The position numbers and the translations under genes were made by a program. DNA of 64,000 bases from Bacillota bacterium (GTDB lineage Bacteria > Bacillota > Clostridia > Christensenellales > Aristaeellaceae): the NCBI GenBank assembly GCA_023411175.1, contig JAEYPB010000043.1, positions 1 through 64,000 on the forward strand, given 5' to 3'. The notes under the pieces are model-generated. The model had not been told where the DNA came from. It searched no databases and worked only from the letters and a program-made list of their open reading frames with translations. Positions 1-7,748 of the stretch are shown here, piece after piece; the first letter of the stretch is position 1, and every line of letters begins with the position of its first letter.

Positions 1-564
1 GCCGTTGTGCACCATCTTGACGTAGTGGCCCGCGCCGCCCTCACCCACCCAGTCGCAGCAGGGCGCGCCGTCCGCGCTGGCCGCGATGGCCTGAAACACC
101 GGCTTCACGCGCGGCCACGCCGCGGGCGTGCCGCCGGGCATCAGGCTGGGGCCGTGCCGCGCGCCCTCTTCGCCGCCGGAGACGCCGCTGCCCACGTAGA
201 GAAGGCCGCGCACCTCCAGAAGCTCCGCCCTGCGCATGGTGTCTCGGAAGTTGGAATTGCCGCCGTCGATCAAGATGTCGCCTTCTTCCAGAAGCGGCAG
301 CAGCTTTTCGATTGTCTCGTCCACCGGGCGCCCCGCCCGGATCATCATCATGATGCGGCGGGGCGGCTCCAGCGCCGCGACAAATTCCTCGAGGGAATAC
401 GCGCCGACGATGCCCTCGCGCCGCCCGCGCCCCTCCACAAAGGCGCGCACCGCCTTCTCGGGATTCCGGTTGTAGACCGCTACGGTAAACCCCTTATCAG
501 CCATATTGAGCGCCAGGTTTTCGCCCATTACCGCAAGACCAATCATGCCGATGTCCGCTTTCAT
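1..564 (-). CDS. gnd: 6-phosphogluconate dehydrogenase, N-terminal part (cut by window edge)
   Basis: This is the first 188 codons of an NADP/NAD-dependent 6-phosphogluconate dehydrogenase, which oxidatively decarboxylates 6-phosphogluconate to ribulose 5-phosphate in the cytosol. The N-terminal Rossmann motif (IGMIGLAVMGENLALN) is followed by the family signature GSGVSGGEEGARHGPSLMPG and ends in the HYVKMVHNG segment, which carries the active-site Lys and Asn of the family. The start at 564 is preferred over the in-frame ATG at 570 because AGGAGG (571-576) abuts the upstream ATG and lies 6 bases before this one. The gene follows the sugar kinase stop by about 10 bases, so the two are co-transcribed and point to gluconate or sugar-acid catabolism. 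The C-terminal part is outside the window. Confidence 0.95.
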   Translation of the reverse strand, partial: MKADIGMIGLAVMGENLALNMADKGFTVAVYNRNPEKAVRAFVEGRGRREGIVGAYSLEEFVAALEPPRRIMMMIRAGRPVDETIEKLLPLLEEGDILIDGGNSNFRDTMRRAELLEVRGLLYVGSGVSGGEEGARHGPSLMPGGTPAAWPRVKPVFQAIAASADGAPCCDWVGEGGAGHYVKMVHNG

Positions 565-574
565 GCGCATCCTC

Positions 575-1648
575 CTATCTTCTGACCCGGGCGTTGCCCT
601 GGTAAATGCTCCACACCTGTTCCTCGTCGGCGGGGGTGGCGTAGTCCTCGGTCGAGGTCGTCGCCAGCGCGCCGGTGGCCCAGCCGAACTTCAGCCATTC
701 GGAGGGCTCCCATCCCTTCAGGATCCCGTAAAGAAGTCCGCCCACGAAGGCGTCGCCGCCGCCGATTCGGTCCATGATCTGGATCTCCCTGAGCGGCTCC
801 ATATGCCACGTATCGCCCGCCAGGAGGATCGCGCCCCAGCCGTGGCAGTTTGCGCTGTAGACCTCCCGCAGGGTGGTGGCAAACGCCGAGGCATCCGGGT
901 AGAGGGCGCGCACCCGGCCGATCATGTGCTTGAAGGCGTCGGTCTTCCCGTAAATGCCGCTGCCGCCCGCCTCCGGCCCTTCAACGCCCAGCGCCAGCTG
1001 GAAGTCCTCCTCGTTGCCGACGAGCACGTCCGCCAGCGAAGCGATTTCGTGAAACGCGGCGCGAAGTTCCGCTTCCCTGCCCTTCCAGAACGAGGCGCGG
1101 TGGTTCAGGTCAAAGCAAACCCGCGTGCCGGATTGCTTCGCGCGCCGCGCAACCTTGAGGCAGCAATCGGTGGTTTCCGGCGAGAGCGCGGCCACCAGCC
1201 CGGAAATGTGCAGAATCTGACAGCCGTCCCGGTCAAACAGGCGCTCCAGATCGTAGTCGTCGGCGCTGAGCGTCCGCCCGACCTCTCCCGCCCGGTCATT
1301 GTGTACCCTGGGCCCCCTCGCGCCGTAGCCGGAGTCCGCGATGTTGAACTGGTGCCGGAAGCCCCAGGGGCCGCCCTGCGGCACGTCAGGCCCCTCAAAG
1401 CCGATGCCTCGCCGCCTGAGCTCCGCCTTCAGAAAGAGCGATACGGGGCTGTCCTTGACGAAGCGCGTCAGCGCCAGAACCGGCAGCCCCAGCGAGGCCG
1501 AGACATTCAACACGTTGGTCTCGGCGCTGGTGGCCTGCATTTCGAAAAGGTGCGCCGTGTGTACGCTGCCGCGGTTGACCGGCGCGATGCGCACGCCGAT
1601 GCTGGTGACGGTCGCCAGCGCATACTTTGCGCCGCTGATCAGTTTCAT
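575..1648 (-). CDS. PfkB-family sugar kinase, probably 2-keto-3-deoxygluconate kinase
   Basis: A 357-residue carbohydrate kinase of the PfkB/ribokinase family. The C-terminal anion-hole and catalytic-base motif DRIGGGDAFVGGLLYG is intact. It resembles 2-dehydro-3-deoxygluconokinases, including the AETNVLN substrate-lid segment near the N terminus, where other PfkB kinases have GGA/SxxN. It would phosphorylate a keto-sugar acid in the cytosol. Pairing with 6-phosphogluconate dehydrogenase directly downstream and a FadR-type GntR regulator upstream fits hexuronate/gluconate catabolism, but the substrate is inferred. A Met at 1663 is in frame but has no ribosome binding site; the Met at 1648 follows a GGGGC tract and is preferred. 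Confidence 0.8.
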   Translation of the reverse strand: MKLISGAKYALATVTSIGVRIAPVNRGSVHTAHLFEMQATSAETNVLNVSASLGLPVLALTRFVKDSPVSLFLKAELRRRGIGFEGPDVPQGGPWGFRHQFNIADSGYGARGPRVHNDRAGEVGRTLSADDYDLERLFDRDGCQILHISGLVAALSPETTDCCLKVARRAKQSGTRVCFDLNHRASFWKGREAELRAAFHEIASLADVLVGNEEDFQLALGVEGPEAGGSGIYGKTDAFKHMIGRVRALYPDASAFATTLREVYSANCHGWGAILLAGDTWHMEPLREIQIMDRIGGGDAFVGGLLYGILKGWEPSEWLKFGWATGALATTSTEDYATPADEEQVWSIYQGNARVRR

Positions 1649-1688
1649 AAAAACGCCCCGCATTCAAGTAATATATCAGTTTGACAAT

Positions 1689-1717
1689 ACTATAATACAG
1701 GAATCGATGGAAGTCAA
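1689..1717 (-). promoter_or_regulatory. Promoter of the sugar kinase-gnd operon
   Basis: On the minus strand, TTGACT (1712-1717) is followed by a 17-base spacer and TATAGT (1689-1694), about 40 bases before the kinase start. An imperfect inverted repeat, AGTATTG/CAAACT, overlaps and follows the -10. It could be an operator for the neighbouring GntR regulator, but this is inference. Confidence 0.65.
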
Positions 1718-1796
1718 TCCTGGAATGCGGGTGTAACCTGAAACCACTTGCGTCCCTATACCCTTGCGGTTTTCCGGACGCGCCCCGGCTAAAGGC

Positions 1797-1830
1797 GCAA
1801 AAGCCGCCATCAGAAACGCTGATGGCGGCT
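1797..1830 (-). terminator. Rho-independent terminator of the gntR gene
   Basis: A perfect 12-bp stem (1802-1813 with 1819-1830) with loop AAACG is followed on the minus strand by a TTTT run. It lies 75 bases beyond the GntR stop codon. Confidence 0.75.
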
Positions 1831-1840
1831 GCCCATGCCC

Positions 1841-1869
1841 GACGCCCCCAGCCAGGCTGGGAGGGCGTC
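1841..1869. terminator. Second GC-rich hairpin between gntR and the kinase operon
   Basis: GACGCCC...CAGCC-A-GGCTG...GGGCGTC forms a stem-loop just upstream of the gntR terminator. There is no T-run on either strand, so termination is uncertain. It may be a fold-back structure in the gntR 3' end. Confidence 0.4.
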
Positions 1870-1905
1870 GATTGGGGTTCCGGCGTCCGTCGCGGCGCAC
1901 TTCAA

Positions 1906-2604
1906 TTATCTCACGGGCTCGCGGGCCTCCGGCGCGTAGAAACGTGGGTAGAGCTTTCGAAGCGCCTCATGGTCTGCGATGGCGTGCATCAAGTGCTTTT
2001 CATAGGTGGCGCGGGCAGTCGGCACGTCGCCCGAGGCGATGGCGCGGGCGATGGCCTCATGCTCTTCGATCAGCCGCTCGGCGGTGTTGAGCTTGTAGCT
2101 GAGCCAGCGAACCCGGTCGAAGTGGATGGCGTGTTCCTTGATGAGCGCGTAAAGATCCTCTCTGCCCAGGGAAGCGTAGATCGCCCGGTGGAATTCGTCG
2201 TCCATCCGGAGGAAGCGGTCCGGATCGTTCGCCATACACAGCCGCTGCGCGCGGATGATGTCATGAAGCGATGCGGCGAGGCTCGGATCGGCCGCGACCG
2301 CGGCCTCTTCCACCAACTGTGACTCAAACACATAGCGCAGATAGCGGACGTCTTCGCCCCGCTTTTCCTCGATGTAGGACACGAAGGTACCCCGTTGCGG
2401 GTAAATGTTCAGGATGTGCCCGCGTTTGAGTTCCAGAATCGCCTCGCGAACCGGCGTCCGGCTGACGCCGATCTGCTCGGCCAGCGCCTTTTCCTGAAGT
2501 TGCTCGCCCGGCATCAGTTTCAGGTGTACGATGTTGTACTCCAGAACGCGCCGCGCGTAGTTGCCGGCTGATTCCTTGGGTCTTCTCTCAGGTAAGTCGA
2601 GCAT
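1906..2604 (-). CDS. GntR-family transcriptional regulator (FadR subfamily, FCD domain)
   Basis: A 232-residue cytosolic DNA-binding regulator. Residues 15-80 form the winged helix of the GntR family, with ALAEQIGVSRTPVREAILEL as the recognition helix region. Residues 95-220 form the all-helical FCD effector domain (acidic and His residues such as DDEFHRAIY and a late EHEAIARAI), which in relatives binds metal and a carboxylic-acid ligand. GGAGG lies 8 bases before the ATG. Its own promoter and terminator make it a single-gene unit. Its position beside the kinase/gnd operon suggests it controls sugar-acid use, the usual role of the UxuR/GntR-type FCD subfamily; the ligand is unknown. Confidence 0.88.
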   Translation of the reverse strand: MLDLPERRPKESAGNYARRVLEYNIVHLKLMPGEQLQEKALAEQIGVSRTPVREAILELKRGHILNIYPQRGTFVSYIEEKRGEDVRYLRYVFESQLVEEAAVAADPSLAASLHDIIRAQRLCMANDPDRFLRMDDEFHRAIYASLGREDLYALIKEHAIHFDRVRWLSYKLNTAERLIEEHEAIARAIASGDVPTARATYEKHLMHAIADHEALRKLYPRFYAPEAREPVR

Positions 2605-2663
2605 GATACCGCCTCCGGCCTTCCAGCGCCGTACAGGCGCTGGGGCATTGCGTGATTTCGTAC

Positions 2664-2693
2664 AGTATAATCGAATCCGTCCGCGTAGATCAA
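2664..2693 (-). promoter_or_regulatory. Promoter of gntR
   Basis: TTGATC (2688-2693), an 18-base spacer and TATACT (2664-2669) on the minus strand lie 60 bases before the gntR start. Confidence 0.6.
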
Positions 2694-2713
2694 CGTTTGG
2701 GTCTCGGACGGAA

Positions 2714-3526
2714 TCAGTCCAGCATCAGCCCCGCATAGCCGCCGCGGATTTCAGGGGCAGGCCGAACGGCCCGCGCCATGCCGTAGGGCAGCGCGCCCTC
2801 CGGCGTGAAGCACGCCGCTTCGGGGGCGGCGAGGCGCTCCAGCGCGGCAATTTCCAGCGCGCGGCGAACGAATTCATCCCCCGCCACCAACTCCCGCACC
2901 GCGCCCCCCGGTTCGTACACCGCATAGCCCTCGAGCCTGCCCGCTCGGCGGACGCCCAGTGCGCGAAGGTAGGTGAGCGACCGCGCCCAGTCTTCGCCCG
3001 AGCGTACCACGTGGTCGCGCCCGGAAAGCGCCGCTTCGAAGCATTCATTCAATTCGGGGATTCCCGGCGCGTCGTCGGCCACAAGGCCAGGCGCCGCCGC
3101 TCCGCCCACGGAAATCATCCGCTGCCCGCGGAAAAACGCCGTTTCAAAGCCCTGACGCCGGTAGTATTCAAAAAGGCTCTCGGACTGAGGCACCAGCATG
3201 AGGTAAGACGCACCCCGCGCCCTTGACAGGTCCTCCGCCCCGCCCAGGAGCGCCGCCGCGACGCCCTTGCCCCGGAACGAGGGCAGCGTTGCGACCGCGT
3301 ACACATAGGCCGCGGTCAGCGCCTCGCCGCCCGCGCGAAGGGTCACCGGCCGAAGGTGCAGCATGGCGGCGGCGCGGCCGCCGTCCTCGTACACCAGCGC
3401 GTTTTCCGGCGTATAGACGCACTTCAGAAACCAATCCGAAAAAGCCTCGTCCCCCGGGAACGAGGCGCTCCAGACTTCCTTCAGCGCGGCCAGGTCCTCC
3501 GGCCGCGACAGCCGGACGCCCTTCAT
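2714..3526 (-). CDS. GNAT-family N-acetyltransferase, two-domain
   Basis: A 270-residue acetyltransferase. Residues 1-140 are a complete GNAT fold with the acetyl-CoA pyrophosphate-binding loop VATLPSFRGKGVAAALL. The following YRRQGFE is the usual beta-bulge/alpha-4 segment. The C-terminal 130 residues form an extra Ala/Arg-rich region, as in Eis-like double-fold acetyltransferases. The start codon overlaps the stop of the upstream DUF2156 gene by 4 bases, so translation is coupled. The acceptor substrate cannot be told from sequence. Confidence 0.8.
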   Translation of the reverse strand: MKGVRLSRPEDLAALKEVWSASFPGDEAFSDWFLKCVYTPENALVYEDGGRAAAMLHLRPVTLRAGGEALTAAYVYAVATLPSFRGKGVAAALLGGAEDLSRARGASYLMLVPQSESLFEYYRRQGFETAFFRGQRMISVGGAAAPGLVADDAPGIPELNECFEAALSGRDHVVRSGEDWARSLTYLRALGVRRAGRLEGYAVYEPGGAVRELVAGDEFVRRALEIAALERLAAPEAACFTPEGALPYGMARAVRPAPEIRGGYAGLMLD

Positions 3527-4473
3527 ACCGGCGTCGCGATGTACTTCATCGCAATCTTGTCAGGATAGTAGGAAAGCTTGGCTTTGCGCAGCCCCTCGAT
3601 GCCCATGTCGTCCTCGCGGTTGATGAAGCGGATGCCGTCAGCGCATGCGCGAGCGGTCTCATTCGCCAGCACCTGGTAAGCGCCGGGGATCATCCAGTCG
3701 GCCTTCTCGATATGGACGCAGAACACGTCCGGCGTGATGAAGGTGCCCAGCGAGAAGCCGATCACCTTGCCGTCCAGCCGGAGTGCGCCGCCCTTTACGC
3801 CGAGTGCCCTGCCATTTTCGAGCAGGTTTACGATCGCCTGGTTTTCGGCCATCAGGTCGCCCTCGCAGGTGCGGTTGTCGCGGCACCAGCGGGCTTCATA
3901 CTCGTACAACTCGTCCAGCCTGTCCGGGTCAAAGGGTTCGAAGGCCCAGCGCCCCTCGTAGGCCGCCCGAAAGCGGTTGATGAAGTTGCGCTTGGAGTGC
4001 AGCTTCTGGCCGGGCAGGTCGATGAACCTTCTGGCGTCGTAGAGGTAGTCCGCGCTGTCACGGTTCTCCGCAAACTCGAATTGGCCCGGGAAGGCCGCCT
4101 CCAGAAGCGAGCGCATCTTGTCGGACAGGAGTCCGAACCGGAGCTTCTCGCCCACAGCCTCGCAGTGGGCCTTCAGCGCCTCGACCGACCGCACGAGATC
4201 GCCGCCCGCCGGGAAGCCGTAGCAATGGCCGCCCTCCACGTCGATCCGGGTCAGCACCGCGCCCTCGTCGTAGCAGATTTCGGTATGATATTTCCCGCGC
4301 CAGATATACTGTACGGCAAAGGAACAGTCGCAGATGTCGTCGTCCAACTCGCGCATCGCGCGGTCAAAGCAGGGCTTGTCGCTTATACAGATGGGTCTGA
4401 ACTGGAGGCCTGCCGCCTCCTGTCTTCGCGCAGGGTCTTCTTCCAGCGCTCGAATTGTTTGCGCCATTGACAT
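3523..4473 (-). CDS. DUF2156 protein (phosphatidylglycerol lysyltransferase C-domain-like)
   Basis: A 316-residue protein that looks like the soluble DUF2156 fold, the tandem GNAT-like domain found at the C terminus of MprF aminoacyl-phosphatidylglycerol synthases, without the membrane part. Recognisable segments are KLHSKRNFINRFRAAYEG mid-protein and the C-terminal NREDDMGIEGLRKAKLSYYP, typical of stand-alone DUF2156 members. The ATG at 4473 is chosen because AAGGGAA precedes it; an upstream in-frame Met at 4527 lacks a site and lies inside the promoter. It is first in a two-gene operon with the GNAT protein. Aminoacyl or acyl transfer is possible, but no substrate can be named. Confidence 0.72.
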   Translation of the reverse strand: MSMAQTIRALEEDPARRQEAAGLQFRPICISDKPCFDRAMRELDDDICDCSFAVQYIWRGKYHTEICYDEGAVLTRIDVEGGHCYGFPAGGDLVRSVEALKAHCEAVGEKLRFGLLSDKMRSLLEAAFPGQFEFAENRDSADYLYDARRFIDLPGQKLHSKRNFINRFRAAYEGRWAFEPFDPDRLDELYEYEARWCRDNRTCEGDLMAENQAIVNLLENGRALGVKGGALRLDGKVIGFSLGTFITPDVFCVHIEKADWMIPGAYQVLANETARACADGIRFINREDDMGIEGLRKAKLSYYPDKIAMKYIATPV

Positions 4474-4534
4474 AAAAATTCCCTTTCCGGTTGTTCTTTT
4501 GCGAGAGGCCGGATGACGGCCGGCCACATCTCAG

Positions 4535-4563
4535 ATAATATACCACAGCCGCGCGGCGGTCAA
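4535..4563 (-). promoter_or_regulatory. Promoter of the DUF2156-GNAT operon
   Basis: TTGACC (4558-4563), 17 bases, TATTAT (4535-4540) on the minus strand. The spacer contains the palindrome GCCGCGCGGC, which could bind a regulator. Confidence 0.6.
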
Positions 4564-4677
4564 CCGCGCGCGAAATAAATTTCATGCCGGGAACTTTCGC
4601 TGAAAGCGGTTTACCCGTTTCAAGGCGCGGGGACAGGGTATATACTGAATACACATAAAAACGAGGAGGCAACCCGC

Positions 4678-5190
4678 ATGCTGCATCCGGATATCACAAA
4701 ACTATTGGTGGAGCAGATCAATAAGGAGTTTTATTCCGCGTATCTGTACCTGGCAATGTCCAATTACTACGCCGACAACAATCTGGACGGCTTTGAGAAT
4801 TGGTTCTTTGTGCAGGCGCAGGAGGAGCGCGACCACGCGCTTCTGTTCCGTAGATACCTGCTCAACGAGGGCGAGTGCGTGACCTTCGGCGACATCAAGG
4901 GCCCCGACCATCTTTTCGATTCGTTCAAGGACCCGCTTCTGAAGTCGCTTGAGCACGAAAAGTACGTCACCGAGAGCATCAACAAGATTTATACCCTTGC
5001 CAGCGAGCACAAGGATTACCGCACGCTGCAGGTGCTGAACTGGTTCGTGAAGGAACAGGGCGAGGAAGAAAAAAACGCCGACGACCTGATCCGCAAGTTC
5101 GACCTCTTCGGCTCCGACCCCAAGAGCCTGTACATGCTCAACAGCGAATTGGGTACGCGGGTCTACGCCGCGCCGTCGCTGGTTCTGTAA
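4678..5190 (+). CDS. Ferritin (non-haem, bacterial type)
   Basis: A 170-residue four-helix-bundle ferritin that oxidises and stores iron in the cytosol as a 24-mer. The A helix carries a ferroxidase-site Glu in EQINKEFYSAYLYLAM. The B helix carries EERDHA, and the C/D helices carry EQGEEEKNADDLI, so the diiron ligands of the FtnA family appear intact. The length is normal for the family. GAGGAGG lies 7 bases before the ATG. It is transcribed alone, with a hairpin after it. A TATACT box at 4641-4646 is a possible -10, but no good -35 was found and no Fur box was recognised. Confidence 0.95.
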   Translation: MLHPDITKLLVEQINKEFYSAYLYLAMSNYYADNNLDGFENWFFVQAQEERDHALLFRRYLLNEGECVTFGDIKGPDHLFDSFKDPLLKSLEHEKYVTESINKIYTLASEHKDYRTLQVLNWFVKEQGEEEKNADDLIRKFDLFGSDPKSLYMLNSELGTRVYAAPSLVL

Positions 5191-5284
5191 ACTTCAGTCA
5201 CTTCCTTCCGGGCGCCGGGCGGGCCTCATTGTTCGTCTGCGCCAGCCGGCCTTCATTGTCCGCACCGCCGCCGGGGAAGTTTGC

Positions 5285-5313
5285 TCGGGCCCTTCCGTTC
5301 AGGAAGGGCCCGA
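5285..5313. terminator. Bidirectional hairpin between convergent ferritin and GH31 genes
   Basis: A perfect 12-bp stem, TCGGGCCCTTCC with GGAAGGGCCCGA, loop GTTCA, sits between the two convergent stop codons. T-runs are poor, so efficiency is uncertain. Confidence 0.6.
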
Positions 5314-5340
5314 ATTGCATTCTGCCGCTTTGGAGAAGCG

Positions 5341-7554
5341 TCAGCCGATGACCTCCAACGTGTACTCCAACCCCGGCGAGGCTTCCACGGCCACATCGCC
5401 CGCCTCCCTGCGGGCGGCGGCCCTCGCCACGGTCTTACCAGAGGCGCCCGGGATCTCGATGGACGCGCCCTTGCCGATATGGTAGGCGCGCAGCGTCAGG
5501 CCCGCCGAGTAGTCGTAGTCCGGGGTATCTTCCACGGAGCTCACCGGCAGAAGCGTGTTTTCGCGCACCCAGAGCGGCAGCTGGAAGAAGTCGCACCGGT
5601 CGCGGTACCACCGTCCGCCTTCGCGGACGGAACCGTCCAGAAGGTTGGTCCACACGCCGTCCGGCAGGTAGTAATCTACGACGCCGTCCGCCGAGAATAC
5701 CGGCGCGACGAGCAGCGCGTCGCCCAGCATGTACTGCCGGTCCAACTGGTGGCAGGCCGGATCATCCGGGAACTCCAGGAACATCGGCCGCAGCATCGGG
5801 ACGCCGGCTTCGTGGGCTTCCGCCGCCTTTTGGTAGAGATAGGGCATCAGGCGGCACTTGAGGCGGGTGAAGAATCGCAAAACGTCCACCGCCTCGTCGT
5901 CAAACAGCCACGGAACCCGGTAGCTGCGGGAGCCGTGCAGTCGGCTGTGGGAGGACAGAAGACCGAATGCGCACCAGCGCTTGTAGACGTCCGCGGGCGC
6001 GGTATCCTCAAAGCCGGAGATGTCGTGGCTCCAGAAGCCGAAGCCCGAAGCCGCCAGCGAAAGCCCTGACCGGAGGGTTTCGGCCATCGATTCGTAGGTG
6101 GCAAAGTTGTCGCCGCCCCAGTGCACGGGCATCTGCTGTCCGCCCGCCGAGGCGGAGCGCGCAAACACGACCGCTTCGCCCTCTCCCCGCTCTTCTTCAA
6201 GGAGCGAGAACACGCAGCGGTTGTAGAGCAGGGTGTAGTAGTTGTGCATCCGGACGGGATCGCCTCCGTCGTGCCAGGCGATGTCCCGGACGGGGATGCG
6301 CTCGCCGAAGTCGGTCTTAAAGCAGTCCACACCCTGTCTGAGGAGCACCCGCAGCTTGTCCTGATACCATTTCCACGCGCCGGGGTTCGTGAAGTCCACA
6401 AGGCCCATGCCCGCCTGCCAGAGGTCGGTCTGCCAGACGCTGCCGTCGGTCTTCTTCACAAGGTAACCCGATTCCATGCCCTCCCGGAACAGCGGGCTGT
6501 CCTGGGCGATGTAGGGGTTGATCCACACGCACACCTTTAGCCCCCGGTCGTGAAGCGCCCTCGTGACACGCTCCGGATCGGGGAACACGGCGCCATCCCA
6601 CTCAAAGTCGCACCAGCGGAAGGGCCGCATCCAGCAGCAGTCGAAGTGGAACACCGACAGCGGGATGTCCCGCGCCTTCATGCCCTCGACAAAGGACAGC
6701 ACCGTCTTCTCGTCGTAATCGGTGGTGAAGGAGGTCGAGAGCCACAGCCCCATCGACCACGCGGGCGGCAGCGCGGGTTTGCCCGTCAGCGCCACGTACC
6801 GCTGAAGCGCGTCCTTCGGGTCCTCGCCGCCGATGACCATGTAGCTGAGCCGCTCGCCCGGGAGCGCGAACTGCACGCGCCCCACGTTTTCGCTGCCCAC
6901 CTCGAAGGCCACGTCGCCGGGTTCGTCGACAAACACGCCGTAGCCGCGACTGGTCAGGTAAAAGGGCACGTTTTTGTAGGCCAGCTCGCTGTTGGCGCCG
7001 CCGTCCTCGTTCCAGCTCTCCACCACCTGCCCGTTTTTGACAAAGGGCGTGAACCGCTCGCCGAGGCCGTATACGCACTCGCCGACGGAAAGGTTCAGCG
7101 CTTCCTGGGTGTAGCCCGTTCCCGCCTTCTCATCGATGAAGTGCGCCATCGCGCGATGGCCGCTGGCGGTCAAAAAGCGCCCGTCGTACCGGTATTCGAT
7201 GCCCCATCCGCCCTTCTTCTTCGACACCCGCGCCTCCAGAAGCCCGGAACGGAAGGAAAGGCGCTCGTCGTCCTCTTCGATGACGGGCACAACCTGCTTG
7301 CGGAACAGCGCAAATTCCGGCTTTTTCACCGGCGCGCCCGCATGGTGGACGATCTCCACCCGAATGACGCCTTCCATCGGCGCGTCCAGCCGCACCATGA
7401 GCGCGGGGCCCATGGTGTCCTGGCGGCCGTTCACCCGCTGGCAGGGAACCAGCATTTCCACCGCGTCCACAACCCTGCGGACACGGAAGCATTCCGCCGC
7501 GTATAACGGCTTAATAAACGGTTTTACCATCCAATGGCCTTTATTGAATTTCAT
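5341..7554 (-). CDS. yicI: GH31 alpha-glycosidase, alpha-xylosidase (YicI-like)
   Basis: A 737-residue cytoplasmic glycoside hydrolase of family 31 that releases alpha-linked xylose or glucose from the non-reducing end of oligosaccharides. It has the N-terminal beta-sandwich with NEDGG (substrate loop), the catalytic TIM barrel with nucleophile Asp in VDCFKTDFGERIP, the HDISGFE segment carrying further active-site residues, and a C-terminal beta domain. The KTDFGE motif matches the YicI/alpha-xylosidase group rather than ordinary alpha-glucosidases. There is no signal peptide. GGAGGG precedes the start. It is divergent from a pentose/hexose ABC transporter, which suggests import followed by intracellular trimming of xylose- or glucose-containing oligosaccharides. 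Confidence 0.88.
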   Translation of the reverse strand: MKFNKGHWMVKPFIKPLYAAECFRVRRVVDAVEMLVPCQRVNGRQDTMGPALMVRLDAPMEGVIRVEIVHHAGAPVKKPEFALFRKQVVPVIEEDDERLSFRSGLLEARVSKKKGGWGIEYRYDGRFLTASGHRAMAHFIDEKAGTGYTQEALNLSVGECVYGLGERFTPFVKNGQVVESWNEDGGANSELAYKNVPFYLTSRGYGVFVDEPGDVAFEVGSENVGRVQFALPGERLSYMVIGGEDPKDALQRYVALTGKPALPPAWSMGLWLSTSFTTDYDEKTVLSFVEGMKARDIPLSVFHFDCCWMRPFRWCDFEWDGAVFPDPERVTRALHDRGLKVCVWINPYIAQDSPLFREGMESGYLVKKTDGSVWQTDLWQAGMGLVDFTNPGAWKWYQDKLRVLLRQGVDCFKTDFGERIPVRDIAWHDGGDPVRMHNYYTLLYNRCVFSLLEEERGEGEAVVFARSASAGGQQMPVHWGGDNFATYESMAETLRSGLSLAASGFGFWSHDISGFEDTAPADVYKRWCAFGLLSSHSRLHGSRSYRVPWLFDDEAVDVLRFFTRLKCRLMPYLYQKAAEAHEAGVPMLRPMFLEFPDDPACHQLDRQYMLGDALLVAPVFSADGVVDYYLPDGVWTNLLDGSVREGGRWYRDRCDFFQLPLWVRENTLLPVSSVEDTPDYDYSAGLTLRAYHIGKGASIEIPGASGKTVARAAARREAGDVAVEASPGLEYTLEVIG

Positions 7555-7575
7555 GGTTCATCCCTCCACGCACCC

Positions 7576-7604
7576 ATTATAAGCGAGGCGCGCTGTCGCG
7601 GCAA
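7576..7604 (-). promoter_or_regulatory. Promoter of the GH31 gene
   Basis: TTGCCG (7599-7604), a 17-base spacer and a perfect TATAAT (7576-7581) on the minus strand, ending 20 bases before the ATG. Confidence 0.65.
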
Positions 7605-7651
7605 TGAAAGGTTCTCCTTTTTTCTTTTTTCGTTGAAACGCATCATTTTGA

Positions 7652-7680
7652 TTGACATTTATGCCAAATATTGTTAGAGT
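7652..7680 (+). promoter_or_regulatory. Promoter of the sugar ABC transporter operon
   Basis: A consensus TTGACA (7652-7657), 17-base spacer and TAGAGT (7675-7680). The divergent GH31 promoter is 50 bases away, leaving room for a shared operator that was not identified. Confidence 0.65.
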
Positions 7681-7748
7681 AATGGTCGGGTATTGTTTTT
7701 TGAATTTAAATCCTCTGTCGGCACTCGCCGGCAAAAGGGGGCGTAGGG

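Noticed and set aside
1676..1900. 74-codon minus-strand frame between gntR and the kinase
   Set aside because: It covers the promoter and two hairpins and has no ribosome binding site.
4597..4660. Fur box or strong promoter before ferritin
   Set aside because: A TATACT box exists but no credible -35 or GATAATGATAATC-like repeat was found.
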